Made by a program: the position numbers and the translations under genes
The notes under the pieces: model-generated
What the model was told of the DNA's origin: nothing
Databases searched by the model: none
The model's input: only the letters and a program-made list of their open reading frames with translations
Part shown: in pieces, positions 16,927-25,829 of the stretch
Position numbering within the stretch: the first letter of the stretch is position 1
How the letters are laid out: the number at the start of each line of letters is the position of its first letter
NCBI GenBank assembly: GCA_020638155.1
Contig: JACKJB010000003.1
Location: 265,285-329,284 of the forward strand
Source of the DNA: Rhodospirillales bacterium
Lineage (GTDB): Bacteria; Pseudomonadota; Alphaproteobacteria; Micavibrionales; Micavibrionaceae
DNA: 64,000 bases
Reading direction: 5' to 3'

Positions 16927-17199
16927 TTATCTGTGCCGCCGCCATAAGAAACCCGGATCGTGCCGCAAGACGGTATCCAGCGCCCATAGACGGCTACCAT
17001 CCCGCACCCGCTCCAGAACGCTGTGGGCGGCCTCACGAGAAATCTGGTTAAACATATCCAAGCGGTCGTTTGCGCCGCGCCGGGATGCCAGGCGGCGGTC
17101 ATATTGCTCGATCTCTGCTTCCAGAAAAGATTCAGCCCTGGCCGCCACCGCCTGCCAGTATGGAGAAAGCGCGGGCTTTTTATTTTTATGATAAAGCAT
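16927..17199 (-). CDS. Small hypothetical protein
   Basis: A basic, helical protein of 90 residues (YWQAVAARAESFLEAEIEQY ... DMFNQISREAAHSVLERV), ending DPGFLWRRHR. I start at ATG 17199, because the longer frame from 17259 begins inside the hairpin terminator of the upstream gene, which is unlikely to be translated. No family recognised. Confidence 0.45.
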   Translation of the reverse strand: MLYHKNKKPALSPYWQAVAARAESFLEAEIEQYDRRLASRRGANDRLDMFNQISREAAHSVLERVRDGSRLWALDTVLRHDPGFLWRRHR

Positions 17200-17245
17200 A
17201 CCCTTGTGATCCCTGTTCTTTTTTAAGGATATGATAGGCGAAAAA

Positions 17246-17277
17246 AAACGGCCGGACAATCCCGGCCGTTTTTAGAA
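17246..17277 (-). terminator. Rho-independent terminator after the secreted 196-aa gene
   Basis: On the minus strand, AAAAACGGCCGGG / CCCGGCCGTTTTTTTT (about 12 bp stem, loop ATTGT, T-run). It lies 16 bp past the stop at 17293 and separates the sdhA side from the small genes and sdhB. Confidence 0.9.
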
Positions 17278-17292
17278 AAGCTATCTCTAAGT

Positions 17293-17883
17293 CTAATACC
17301 GCTTTTGCGGCGCTGCCGGGGTCAGGGTACCGGTCACAGGGCCTTTGCGCATCGCAGCACACATGTCCGCAGAATGACGGGCCTTATCGAGATCTTCATG
17401 GCCGAAGGTTAGCTGCGTCAGGGCCTTGTAATACTCCAGCACCTGGATATTTGTCAGGTCTGCGGCCAGATCTTCGCGGCAAGTCTGGCGCACCGTATCG
17501 ATCCATTGCAGTGATGCGCTCATCCGGGCCTGATGCTGCGCTGTCGCGGCAAGACTTTTGCAGGCGGCGCTGTTGGTATTAAACACATGGGAATACACCA
17601 CGCCAATGCTGGACGAGCGGTGTGTGTCAATACCGTAACTGTCGGGCCGGTCTGCCGCCCCGGCGCCAAAGGAAACGGCGTCCGGATTGGTACATTTGAT
17701 CGACACCCCGTTGACGGAGACATCGGTGCTGCCGTGATTGGGGGCAGGCGGATAATCGGAGCCGCCGCCATAGTAAGAACCGCTGCTGTCGCCGGAACTG
17801 ATTCCCGGATAAGCAAATGCCGTACCTGCCGCAGCCGTCCCCAGCGCCAGCGCACAGAAAAATCGTGTCATGGTTTTATGCAT
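17293..17883 (-). CDS. Exported protein, unknown function
   Basis: A 196-residue protein with a Sec signal (MTRFFCALALGTAAAGTAFA). After cleavage comes a Gly/Ser/Tyr-rich segment (SGDSSGSYYGGGSDYPP) and a folded part with four cysteines (IKCTNPDAVSF, AACKSL, TCREDLA, DMCAAM). The pattern ...SHVFNTNSAACKSLAATAQHQARMSASLQWIDTVRQTC (quoted in part) recalls small helical, disulfide-stabilised periplasmic proteins, but I recognise no named family. It is 110 bp downstream of sdhA and ends in its own terminator. Confidence 0.72.
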   Translation of the reverse strand: MHKTMTRFFCALALGTAAAGTAFAYPGISSGDSSGSYYGGGSDYPPAPNHGSTDVSVNGVSIKCTNPDAVSFGAGAADRPDSYGIDTHRSSSIGVVYSHVFNTNSAACKSLAATAQHQARMSASLQWIDTVRQTCREDLAADLTNIQVLEYYKALTQLTFGHEDLDKARHSADMCAAMRKGPVTGTLTPAAPQKRY

Positions 17884-17992
17884 GATTAAGCCTCCCTTAT
17901 TTTATAAAACCCCTTATAAATTTCCATATTTTATAGGGATACAGGAGAGGTTTGTCAACCCACATAAAAAAGCCGATCAGAATCAAGAATGC

Positions 17993-19786
17993 TTAATATA
18001 CCCGCTCTTTCGGCGGGACGGCTTCGACTTCGTCGGTCAGGGTTTTCAGGATGACCGGGCGGTCGCCGAGCTTGACCTTGCCTTTGTCATCCACCCAGAC
18101 AGTCGAGTGTTTGAGCCATTTTTTATCATCGCGGTCCGGGAAGTCTTCGCGGGCATGGGCACCGCGGGATTCTTCGCGGGCATGCGCGGCATTGATCGTG
18201 GCCACGGCCTGCCCCATCAAATTATCCAGCTCCAGCGTTTCGACAAGATCGGTGTTAAAGATCATCGAACGGTCGGTGACATCAAGATCATCCCGCCCGG
18301 CATAGGCTTTATCGATCAGCGCGCAGCCTTCTGCCAGAACCTCACCGGTCCGGAAAACGGCGGCATGGTTTTGCATCGATTTCTGCATTTCAAGCCGCAG
18401 CGCCGCCGTCGGCGTCGTGCCTTCGGCATAGCGGAATTTATCAAGACGCGCGAGCGCTTTGGAGCCGTCATCACCGCCTTTAAGCGCGCTGTGCGGGCTG
18501 TTCGGCTTGACCAGCTCCGCCGCCGTGTTGGCTGCCGCACGGCCAAAGACGACCAGGTCCAGCAGCGAGTTCGAGCCAAGGCGGTTCGCCCCGTGCACAG
18601 ACACGCAGGCCGCTTCGCCAATCGCCATGAGTCCCGGTACATGGGCATGCGGGTCCTTGGCGGTCGGGTTAATCACCTGCGCTTTGTAATTGGTCGGGAT
18701 GCCGCCCATATTATAGTGAACAGTCGGCAGGACCGGGATCGGTTCGCGGGTCACATCGACGCCTGCGAAAATCTTCGCGCTTTCAGCGATCCCCGGCAGG
18801 CGGGAATGGATGATATCCGGATCCAGATGTTCCAGATGCAGGTGGATATGATCTTTTTCTGCGCCGACGCCACGCCCTTCGCGGATCTCAACGGTCATTG
18901 AGCGGGAGACGACATCACGGGAGGCCAGGTCTTTGGCGCTCGGCGCGTAGCGCTCCATAAAGCGCTCGCCTTCGGAATTGGTCAGGTAACCGCCTTCGCC
19001 GCGCACCCCTTCGGTAATCAGGCAGCCTGCGCCGTAAATCCCGGTCGGGTGGAACTGCACGAACTCCATATCCTGTAGCGGCAGCCCTGCCCGCAGGACC
19101 ATCCCGCCACCATCCCCGGTGCAGGTATGGGCGGAAGTACAGGAGAAATAGGCCCGGCCGTAACCGCCGGTCGCCAGGATTGTCTGGTGCGCGCGGAAAC
19201 GGTGGATCGTGCCGTCATCAAGGTTCCAGGCCATCACGCCCAGGCATTCGCCGTTTTCACCCATAATCAGGTCGAGGGCGAAATATTCGATAAAGAATTC
19301 AGCATGATGCTTAAGCGCCTGCGTATAAAGCGTATGCAAAATCGCATGCCCGGTCCGGTCGGCGGCGGCACAGGTGCGCTGGGCTGTGCCTTTGCCGTAA
19401 TGGGTCGTCATGCCGCCGAAGGCACGCTGGTAGATTTTCCCGTCCATCGTCCGGGAAAACGGCACACCATAATGCTCAAGTTCGATCACCGCGGGGATCG
19501 CTTCCTTGCACATATATTCGATCGCATCCTGGTCACCGAGCCAGTCAGAGCCTTTGATCGTATCGTAAAAATGGAAACGCCAGTCATCTTCACCCATATT
19601 GGCGAGCGCCGCGCTGATCCCGCCCTGCGCCGCGACTGTGTGCGAGCGTGTCGGAAACACCTTGGAAATCAGCGCCGTGCGTAGCCCCTTTTCAGCGCAG
19701 CCAAACCCGGCACGCAACCCCGCGCCGCCTGCGCCAACGACGACAACGTCATATTCGTGATCAATGATTTCGTAAGCCTGCGGCAT
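17993..19786 (-). CDS. sdhA: Succinate dehydrogenase flavoprotein subunit SdhA
   Basis: Oxidises succinate to fumarate with covalently bound FAD in the TCA cycle and respiratory chain. The 597-residue protein has the N-terminal dinucleotide fold VVVGAGGAGLRAGFG, the FAD-attachment segment TRSHTVAAQGGISAAL, the substrate-site HPTGIYGAGCLITEGVRGEGG (in part), the MGGIPTN motif and GANRLGSNSLLDLVVFG. The C-terminal KDDKKWLKHSTVW stretch is typical. It is co-directional with sdhC and sdhD; a 97-residue membrane protein gene lies between sdhD and sdhA. Confidence 0.98.
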   Translation of the reverse strand: MPQAYEIIDHEYDVVVVGAGGAGLRAGFGCAEKGLRTALISKVFPTRSHTVAAQGGISAALANMGEDDWRFHFYDTIKGSDWLGDQDAIEYMCKEAIPAVIELEHYGVPFSRTMDGKIYQRAFGGMTTHYGKGTAQRTCAAADRTGHAILHTLYTQALKHHAEFFIEYFALDLIMGENGECLGVMAWNLDDGTIHRFRAHQTILATGGYGRAYFSCTSAHTCTGDGGGMVLRAGLPLQDMEFVQFHPTGIYGAGCLITEGVRGEGGYLTNSEGERFMERYAPSAKDLASRDVVSRSMTVEIREGRGVGAEKDHIHLHLEHLDPDIIHSRLPGIAESAKIFAGVDVTREPIPVLPTVHYNMGGIPTNYKAQVINPTAKDPHAHVPGLMAIGEAACVSVHGANRLGSNSLLDLVVFGRAAANTAAELVKPNSPHSALKGGDDGSKALARLDKFRYAEGTTPTAALRLEMQKSMQNHAAVFRTGEVLAEGCALIDKAYAGRDDLDVTDRSMIFNTDLVETLELDNLMGQAVATINAAHAREESRGAHAREDFPDRDDKKWLKHSTVWVDDKGKVKLGDRPVILKTLTDEVEAVPPKERVY

Positions 19787-19804
19787 ATCGTCTCTCTTTA
19801 GTTT

Positions 19805-20098
19805 TTACAATTTAGGTCCCGGATGCTGGTCATCGTCCTGTTTTTTCTGTGCGAGCGTGTCCTTCATCTGTTTATTCGACAGGCGGTAGGCGTCCACCCC
19901 GCTATAGATCGAAGTAATCACGCCCGCGGCAACCCCGGCGAGCCACATTTTGTTGCCGGACTGCGCCTGCATAATCAACGAAAAGACACTAAAGAACAGG
20001 CCGCCGGGTATGCCGCTGGCTACGGCAAGGATTTTCAGGCTGCTGGCATTGAACTCTTTTTTGCTGGTTTTCCGTTCCGGTTGTTTATCTTTGTCCAT
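19805..20098 (-). CDS. Small membrane protein inside the sdh operon
   Basis: A 97-residue protein with a charged N-terminus (MDKDKQPERKTSKKEF), two hydrophobic helices (KILAVASGIPGGLFFSVFSLI and MWLAGVAAGVITSIYSGV) joined by a short loop, and a charged tail. It lies between sdhD (4 bp upstream) and sdhA (18 bp downstream) on the same strand, so it must be co-transcribed with complex II. It does not resemble SdhE, which is soluble, or the known anchor subunits. It may be an assembly or accessory protein, but that is inference from position only. Confidence 0.75.
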   Translation of the reverse strand: MDKDKQPERKTSKKEFNASSLKILAVASGIPGGLFFSVFSLIMQAQSGNKMWLAGVAAGVITSIYSGVDAYRLSNKQMKDTLAQKKQDDDQHPGPKL

Positions 20099-20102
20099 GT
20101 TC

Positions 20103-20507
20103 CTACCCTGTAAATGCGATTTTTAAAATTGAAAATACACAGGTTACGCCCGTAGCTAAAAAGAACAGGCGGATGCCGCCCAGCTTAAAGATTTTCAAGC
20201 CTTCGTGATGGATATAATCCTCGGCGATCACCTGGCACCCCAGCGCCGCGTGATAGAACACCGAGATCACACTCAGCAGCATCAGGACCGCATTGATTGG
20301 CTGCGCCAGCCAGCCGGCTACAACATCATAGGACCAGCCCGGCATCTGGGCGGCAGCGCAGACCAGCCAGAGCATCAGGAGTAAATTGGCCACCGAAGTC
20401 AAACGCTGGTGCCACCAGTGCGTTACCGCGCCCCCGGCAGAGCCGAGGCCGCGCGCGCGTGATAAAGGCGATTTGAATGTCCCGTCATCTTCCCATTTCA
20501 GTTTCAT
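20103..20507 (-). CDS. sdhD: Succinate dehydrogenase membrane anchor subunit SdhD
   Basis: One of the two cytochrome b556 anchor subunits that hold SdhAB at the membrane and form the quinone site. The 134-residue protein has RARGLGSAGGAVTHWWHQRLTSVANLLL (in part), whose WWHQR loop is the alphaproteobacterial SdhD signature, then three helices with the haem-ligand candidate FYHAALGCQVIAEDYIHHE (in part). I start at ATG 20507, which overlaps the sdhC stop as ATGA and has GGAG upstream; a GTG at 20522 is less likely. Confidence 0.93.
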   Translation of the reverse strand: MKLKWEDDGTFKSPLSRARGLGSAGGAVTHWWHQRLTSVANLLLMLWLVCAAAQMPGWSYDVVAGWLAQPINAVLMLLSVISVFYHAALGCQVIAEDYIHHEGLKIFKLGGIRLFFLATGVTCVFSILKIAFTG

Positions 20508-20914
20508 ACGCTTACGCTCCACCAGAAATACGCCGTCAGGATCACCGTAAAGAGCAATACGATATACCCCGCCTTATACGCTTTTTCGATTTTAAACAGG
20601 TAGCCCATATCCCACAGCAGGTGCCGTACCCCGTTGCACAAATGGTAGAACAGCGCCAAAGACCAGCCGAACAGCAGCAATTGCCCCACCCCGGATCCGG
20701 CAAAAGACAGGAACGTCTCATAAGCAGCCGGCCCGCTGGCGAGCGCCAGGAGCATCCATGTCAGCATCACAAGTCCGATCGACAAGGCATATCCGGTCGC
20801 CCGGTGCGTGATCGACATCACCGAGGTCAATTGCGGTTTATAGACCTGCAAATGCGGGGAGAGCGGGCGCGGCTTCGGCCCGGCGGCTTTTTGTGTTTGT
20901 GCTGGTTCTGACAT
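20504..20914 (-). CDS. sdhC: Succinate dehydrogenase cytochrome b556 subunit SdhC
   Basis: Membrane anchor and haem-binding subunit of complex II. The 136-residue protein contains the family signature RPLSPHLQVYKPQLTSVMSITHRATG (in part) leading into the first helix, and the haem-ligand motif FYHLCNGVRHLLWDMG in the second. It is the first gene of the sdh transcription unit, with a good promoter about 55 bp upstream and an ATGA overlap with sdhD. Confidence 0.95.
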   Translation of the reverse strand: MSEPAQTQKAAGPKPRPLSPHLQVYKPQLTSVMSITHRATGYALSIGLVMLTWMLLALASGPAAYETFLSFAGSGVGQLLLFGWSLALFYHLCNGVRHLLWDMGYLFKIEKAYKAGYIVLLFTVILTAYFWWSVSV

Positions 20915-20968
20915 GCCTTTTTCCCGTTTTTTTGTTTGGGACCCGGATACGCTTCGAATCCGACCTCC

Positions 20969-20996
20969 ATCATAGGCAGGACAGTGCCAATTTCAA
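20969..20996 (-). promoter_or_regulatory. Probable sdhC promoter
   Basis: On the minus strand, TTGAAA (20996-20991) and TATGAT (20974-20969) with 16-bp spacing, about 55 bp before the sdhC start. No operator was recognised. Confidence 0.6.
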
Positions 20997-21024
20997 ACCC
21001 TATTTCTGTTAAGGAGAAAAGAAA

Positions 21025-21057
21025 TAAAAACCGGGCGCCTAGCCCCGTTTCGGTTTT
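21025..21057 (-). terminator. Possible terminator at the end of the GGDEF gene
   Basis: On the minus strand, ACCG and CGGG halves around GGGGCTAGGCG pair with CCCG and CGGT, followed by TTTTTATTTC. The stem includes the stop codon. It is of moderate quality. Confidence 0.45.
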
Positions 21058-22271
21058 TCGAGCGGAACGACATTACCGACCGAGCTGTAGTCATCACTGG
21101 CAACGACGCGGTTACGCCCTCCGGTTTTTGCCTTGTATAGCGCCTTATCGGCGGCACTCATGGCGGCGTCGATGCTCGGCGCATCAAGATCGACTTCGGC
21201 AACGCCGATACTGACCGTGATAAAAAGCTCGCCGCCGTCATAGTTTTCAGGACGTATGGGGCTGATTTCAACGATGTTACGGATCCGGTCGGCGACCAGG
21301 GCCGCCCCATCCAGTGGTGTGTGCGGCAGTAATACGGCAAATTCTTCGCCGCCAATGCGGGCAAACTCATCTTCAATCCGCATGCTGCGCTGGACGAACT
21401 GGGCGAAGGCTTTGAGCACGTCATCCCCAACGAGATGCCCATAGCGGTCATTAACGCTCTTGAAATGATCGATATCCAGAATCGCGACACAAAGCGGTTT
21501 TTCAAGCCTGCGGCAGCGTTTGAGTTCTTTCATACATTTATGCATGAAGGAACGGCTGTTATCGACCCCGGTCAGCCCATCGGTGAGGGCAAGCTGTTTT
21601 AAGCGCTCGGCATAGCGGTGAACACGGGAAACGAGAGGCCGGAAAATCAGCACCGCTTCGGCAATCAGGGTCGCGAAAATCACGAACAGGGCCATTTTCT
21701 GGTAAGATTGCAGCTTGGCGATCCGGATCTCGCTTTCAGCTTCATAAGCCATGGTCGCCGCGTCCAAGGCTGTGATTAAAGGGCCTTTCGCCGTTTCGAT
21801 CAGGTACCGGTAATCCGGATCGTCCGCGCTGATCTGCTCTGCCGGCTTATCTAAAAACGCATCGGCGTGCATCAGAAAATCGGTGACTTTTTTATCGAGA
21901 TTATAGGGAAGTCCAAAATAAACCCGTTGAATCTGGCCTGAGGGGCTGTCCGGAATATTCAGCCCTTTGTCTCCTTGAATTAAAGCCTTGTGAGAATCAT
22001 GCATCAGCAGCACGGCGTCTTCGAGCTGGTCGTGAAACACGGGGTCGCGGTACTGAACGTACTGGGTCGCATAAAAAGCGATTTTCTGGGACAGCTTGGC
22101 CTGACGGCCGCTGACCACCACGGCGGCGTTATTCTGCTCTTTGACAACCTGGCCAATGACCACGTGAATACAGACCGACATCACCGCAATGATGACCAGC
22201 GCCAGCATATAACCGATGGTCAGCAGATATATCGGATCCCTGCGTTCGCCCGTTTGTGTGTTGATAGACAT
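21039..22271 (-). CDS. Membrane-bound diguanylate cyclase with PilJ-like sensor region
   Basis: Predicted to make cyclic di-GMP from two GTP. After a membrane helix (IYLLTIGYMLALVIIAVMSV) comes a periplasmic segment that opens with SGRQAKLSQKIAFYATQY, a pattern typical of type IV pili chemoreceptor-like (PilJ) sensor helices. A second helix (ALFVIFATLIAEAVLIF) leads to a complete GGDEF domain: LALTDGLTGVDNSRSF, DIDHFKSVND, and the active loop GGEEF. RIED lies exactly five residues before GGEEF, the RxxD inhibitory site, so product feedback is likely. The start at ATG 22271 is preferred; an ATG at 22304 would add 11 residues. It stands alone. Confidence 0.93.
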   Translation of the reverse strand: MSINTQTGERRDPIYLLTIGYMLALVIIAVMSVCIHVVIGQVVKEQNNAAVVVSGRQAKLSQKIAFYATQYVQYRDPVFHDQLEDAVLLMHDSHKALIQGDKGLNIPDSPSGQIQRVYFGLPYNLDKKVTDFLMHADAFLDKPAEQISADDPDYRYLIETAKGPLITALDAATMAYEAESEIRIAKLQSYQKMALFVIFATLIAEAVLIFRPLVSRVHRYAERLKQLALTDGLTGVDNSRSFMHKCMKELKRCRRLEKPLCVAILDIDHFKSVNDRYGHLVGDDVLKAFAQFVQRSMRIEDEFARIGGEEFAVLLPHTPLDGAALVADRIRNIVEISPIRPENYDGGELFITVSIGVAEVDLDAPSIDAAMSAADKALYKAKTGGRNRVVASDDYSSVGNVVPLEKPKRG

Positions 22272-22389
22272 GCCCGTTCCAGCCTTTTTCGTCCCTTTTA
22301 CCATTTAACCGGAAAAGAGATAAGAAGACGTAAACAAAAATCATTATTATATTAGGAAAATCAAATGTTTATATTTAATTATCACGAAA

Positions 22390-22413
22390 AAACAGCCTGT
22401 AAGGATACAGGCC
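22390..22413 (-). terminator. Rho-independent terminator after the lipoprotein gene
   Basis: On the minus strand, GGCCTGTA TCCT TACAGGCTG followed by TTTTTTC, 20-40 bp past the stop at 22434. Confidence 0.8.
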
Positions 22414-22433
22414 GCTTCGCTATCTTTGACTGG

Positions 22434-23234
22434 TTACATTTTGGGAGCCGGGCTACCTAATACGACATCCATGATTTCGGATGCTACGGTACCGGAATCA
22501 TTTGCAAATGCGCCCTGAATCCTTTGGCGCTCTGCGCTGAATGTTTCTTCCATAACATTTTTGAGTTGTGAGGCGCGATCAAGCGCGTCTGCTTCGACCT
22601 GCTGAAAGCGGTGTGCGGCAAAAGGTTTGTACTCGCCTTTTTCCTTATCATGTGACAGATAGAAAACAGCCTGCTCTTCAAAATCATAGAGCGCCCTAAT
22701 GCCGTCTTCATTCTGGAAGCTGATTGTGGCAACCAGTGCCCCGTCATCGTTACAGCTATATCCTTTGATATCATTAGCGGCGATGATTTCTTTGACAGAG
22801 TCTGTAACAAAGCATTGTTTACTAATGCCGACACCATACATATTTTTATAAAGCGTGGCAGAAAAATATTTGGTCAGGGTCTTTGCCCCCGAAGCCCTCC
22901 TGTCATCCCACATTGCCCACATACCCCTAGGCCTCATCTCATAACTTATGTCATCTATAAGATCTTCCGGCTGATGCCGTTTAGCGGCCTTCTCAAGCTG
23001 GGCGCTGTAATCAGCCGCTTGATTTTCTGTAACCAGTCCCCATGCAACAAGACGGTCCATCTGTTTTCTATTATATGCCAAAGCATCAGGCAAATGATCT
23101 TCATTATAAATCTCGCCCGACGACTTGGTTTCTGTCACGGCATCCTGTTCTTCCTCTGCCGGGCTACAGGCCATCAGGGGGAGAGTTGCGGCAAAGACCG
23201 CCCAAAGCGGCAAAGAGGCTCTTTTCGAATTCAT
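22434..23234 (-). CDS. Predicted lipoprotein, unknown function
   Basis: A 266-residue protein with a lipoprotein signal whose lipobox is LMAC (Cys23), followed by an acidic linker (SPAEEEQDAVTE). The mature part has no motif I recognise; it contains two cysteines about 20 residues apart (KQCFVTD ... GYSCNDDG) and a helical C-terminus. Its own terminator follows, and it is followed upstream by no co-directional partner, so it is likely expressed alone and anchored in the outer or inner membrane facing the periplasm. Confidence 0.75.
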   Translation of the reverse strand: MNSKRASLPLWAVFAATLPLMACSPAEEEQDAVTETKSSGEIYNEDHLPDALAYNRKQMDRLVAWGLVTENQAADYSAQLEKAAKRHQPEDLIDDISYEMRPRGMWAMWDDRRASGAKTLTKYFSATLYKNMYGVGISKQCFVTDSVKEIIAANDIKGYSCNDDGALVATISFQNEDGIRALYDFEEQAVFYLSHDKEKGEYKPFAAHRFQQVEADALDRASQLKNVMEETFSAERQRIQGAFANDSGTVASEIMDVVLGSPAPKM

Positions 23235-23317
23235 AACAGGCTCCTGAATTTTTGTTCTGTAAAAAACGCAAAGTTTTTATTACATAACACATCACCCCTG
23301 TCAACAAATATGACAAA

Positions 23318-23974
23318 CTAATCCGGTCCGGGCGTATTTTTTCGCAGTGGCGCTGTCTTTGCTTCGCAGGCATCGAGTTCCTGATCGATCGTATCTTTCA
23401 GGCTCATCATCACAACCAGCACATCAAGGGTTTCCTGCAATGCTGTCGCCCCGCTATAGCGGAACCCTTTACTTTTCAGTTCGCCGAAATGTTTCATGTA
23501 ATCGGTGTTAAAGCAGCGGTCAAAAATATGCGCGACCATGAAGCAGTTATAATCGGTCAGTTCGTAAAGCATATTCGCCGTATCCCTGGACATCCTGACT
23601 TTACTGCCGCGTTGCGGCACGGCTTCGCCTGCCGGGTCGCAGTTTTCAAGGAAATCACGATATCCTTCAAGTTCCTCGCGAAACCGCTTGATATCCGGGA
23701 GATCATAGCCAAGGGACTGCGCTTCTTTCATGACCAGCTTATGTTCGGCATCGCCGAGCACATTATACAGCGCCGCCGTTAAGGCCCATGAGAGATCGTA
23801 AAGCCGCAGATATTTGTGATACAGCCCGCGCGATATCACGATATCCGCGCCATCCGGCCATGTATCGCGCGCGGCGGCCTTGCGGTTAAACAGCGCCCGC
23901 AGGGCCTGCGGGTCCGTCACATCAATACCAAGAAATGACTGCAGTGTATCTGCAGGCGTTGATCCCCTGTTCAT
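23318..23974 (-). CDS. Hypothetical helical cytosolic protein
   Basis: A 218-residue protein without signal peptide or membrane helix and with high predicted helix content (LYHKYLRLYDLSWALTAALY, RFREELEGYRDFLENC, MLYELTDYNCFMVAHIFDRC). The length and absence of catalytic motifs give no function. It lies 27 bp downstream of asd on the same strand, so the two may be co-transcribed, but a link to amino-acid synthesis is only positional. Confidence 0.65.
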   Translation of the reverse strand: MNRGSTPADTLQSFLGIDVTDPQALRALFNRKAAARDTWPDGADIVISRGLYHKYLRLYDLSWALTAALYNVLGDAEHKLVMKEAQSLGYDLPDIKRFREELEGYRDFLENCDPAGEAVPQRGSKVRMSRDTANMLYELTDYNCFMVAHIFDRCFNTDYMKHFGELKSKGFRYSGATALQETLDVLVVMMSLKDTIDQELDACEAKTAPLRKNTPGPD

Positions 23975-24001
23975 CTTTTTCTTCTTTTTGTTTTTTAATT
24001 T

Positions 24002-25027
24002 TTAAGCAGCTGCCTGCTTATAGTCTTTTACAAGGCATTCTGCAATCTGTACGGCATTCAGGGCCGCGCCTTTACGCAGATTATCCGCCACGCACCAGAA
24101 GTTCAGGCCGTTTTCAACCGTGGCGTCTTCGCGCACACGGGAGACGAAAACATTATCCTCGCCCTGGATTTCCTGCGGGGTGACATATTCCATTTCACTT
24201 TCCAGATCGATCAGCGTCACACCCGGCGCATCGCGCAGGGCTTTTTTCGCTTCTGTAGCGGAGATATCACGCTCGAACTCGACATTGACCATTTCGGCAT
24301 GACCGATAAAGACCGGAACGCGGACGCAGTTCGCGCAAACCTTGATTTTGCTGTCCATGATCTTTTTGGTTTCGGCGACCATCTTCCATTCTTCCCTGGT
24401 CATGTGGTCGTCCATGAACACGTCGATCTGCGGGATCACGTTAAAGGCGATGGTTTTCTGGAAGGTTTCCGCTTTGGGATCTTGGTTCATATAGATCCCT
24501 TTGGTCTGGTTGAACAGCTCATCCATCGCGGCCTTGCCCGCACCGGACACGGATTGGTATGTAGAGACGACCACGCGCTTGATCCCGGCGAGATCATGCA
24601 AGGGCTTGAGCGCAACGACCATCTGGATGGTCGAGCAGTTCGGGTTCGCGATGATGTTTTTCCTGTTAAACCCGGCGATGGCCTGCGGGTTCACTTCCGG
24701 CACGACCAGCGGCACATCGGGATCCATGCGGAAATGGCTGGTGTTATCGATCACCACTGCCCCGGCTTTCCCGGCCTTAGGCGCAAACTCCGCAGAGACT
24801 TTTGCACCGGGAGAGGACAGCACGATATCCGTCCCGGTAAAATCGAACGTGGCCAGATCCTGTACTTTCAGATCGTGATCGCCAAAGGAGACTTCACGCC
24901 CCAGCGAACGGCTCGAGGCCAGCGCGACCACATCGCTGACCGGAAAGTCGCGTTCATGCAGGATATTCAGCATTTCATGCCCGACATTCCCGGTGGCACC
25001 GACAACTGCGATTTTATAGCTCATCAT
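24002..25027 (-). CDS. asd: Aspartate-semialdehyde dehydrogenase
   Basis: Reduces aspartyl-phosphate to aspartate semialdehyde, the branch point to lysine/DAP, threonine and methionine. The 341-residue protein opens with the NADP-binding IAVVGATGNVGHEML, has the catalytic-cysteine motif NPNCSTIQMV, SVSGAGKAAMDEL, and the later histidine segment VPVFIGHAEMVNVEFE. Two adjacent ATGs (25027, 25024) follow AAGGG; either is possible. Its product pathway supplies the meso-DAP predicted from the murE motif. Confidence 0.97.
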   Translation of the reverse strand: MMSYKIAVVGATGNVGHEMLNILHERDFPVSDVVALASSRSLGREVSFGDHDLKVQDLATFDFTGTDIVLSSPGAKVSAEFAPKAGKAGAVVIDNTSHFRMDPDVPLVVPEVNPQAIAGFNRKNIIANPNCSTIQMVVALKPLHDLAGIKRVVVSTYQSVSGAGKAAMDELFNQTKGIYMNQDPKAETFQKTIAFNVIPQIDVFMDDHMTREEWKMVAETKKIMDSKIKVCANCVRVPVFIGHAEMVNVEFERDISATEAKKALRDAPGVTLIDLESEMEYVTPQEIQGEDNVFVSRVREDATVENGLNFWCVADNLRKGAALNAVQIAECLVKDYKQAAA

Positions 25028-25074
25028 TACACCCTTTTTAAAATCATCCCTCTGCCTTCAGGGAAAGGAGGTTG

Positions 25075-25809
25075 TTATACTGGCGGTGCTGGCGTTTGTC
25101 CACGCTCTTTGCGATCCAAAGCAACCAGTTTATCATTCGCCGCTTCCCTAACCTGTTTTTGAACTTTTTCTTTTCCTCTGTAAACCATGGCGCCGCCGAT
25201 AAGGGATCCTATTCCGGTTAAAGCCACGATATTCGAAATCGTTGATTCCGGCCCGGTAGTCGCAAAACTTACCAAAGAGGCAACAATAAGCCCCAGGAAT
25301 GCCACAGCGCCACGCGTACCCCATTTATCGGCGAAGCTGGCTTTGTTAAACATGGTGTTCAAACGTTCTTCCGGGATTTCCGCCGCGGCAATCGTGGCTT
25401 CATCAATCCGGATCACCTTGGATAATGCGGCACCTGTTTCCGTACGCGCCTTTGCCGCTTCGTAGTTAAGGGCTTGCAGACGCAGATCGGATTGTTCTAT
25501 CAGATTCTCTTTAACTTTTTTGCGGTGATCCTGGGATTTGGCAAGATGGCTGATGATTGAAGCGCCGATCCACATCCCGACGCCAGGCAGAACTTTTGTA
25601 TCGCCAAACACAGTGCTTACCAGAGCCACAACGGCAGCCAATTCCGCCGGCAACCCCAGCAGGCCGTTCCAGTATTTACCGTTTTTTACGGCATTAAACT
25701 TGCCGGTAATTTCTTCGGGCGGTAAATGCAGGCTATCAATCACGTCTTCCCTGATCCCCGTAATTTTTGCAAGCCGTGCTTTTTCGGATAAATGATTTTG
25801 CATCAACAT
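25075..25809 (-). CDS. Membrane protein with a domain shared with the upstream neighbour
   Basis: A 244-residue protein with two hydrophobic hairpins: the first (LGLPAELAAVVALVSTVFG ... GVGMWIGASIISHLA) and the second (GAVAFLGLIVASLVSFATT ... NIVALTGIGSLIGGAMVY). The second half, from about residue 150 to the end, is related to the whole of the next protein upstream: both run from an IPEERLNTMF / IETKQLSDLF helix through a hairpin to LVALDRKERGQ / LLELDSKDRGQ and a Pro-rich end. The function is unknown. It lies 20 bp from that gene, in the same orientation, so the pair is an operon formed by partial duplication. Confidence 0.7.
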   Translation of the reverse strand: MLMQNHLSEKARLAKITGIREDVIDSLHLPPEEITGKFNAVKNGKYWNGLLGLPAELAAVVALVSTVFGDTKVLPGVGMWIGASIISHLAKSQDHRKKVKENLIEQSDLRLQALNYEAAKARTETGAALSKVIRIDEATIAAAEIPEERLNTMFNKASFADKWGTRGAVAFLGLIVASLVSFATTGPESTISNIVALTGIGSLIGGAMVYRGKEKVQKQVREAANDKLVALDRKERGQTPAPPV

Positions 25810-25829
25810 CTTCTGTTTCCTTTCAGTAT

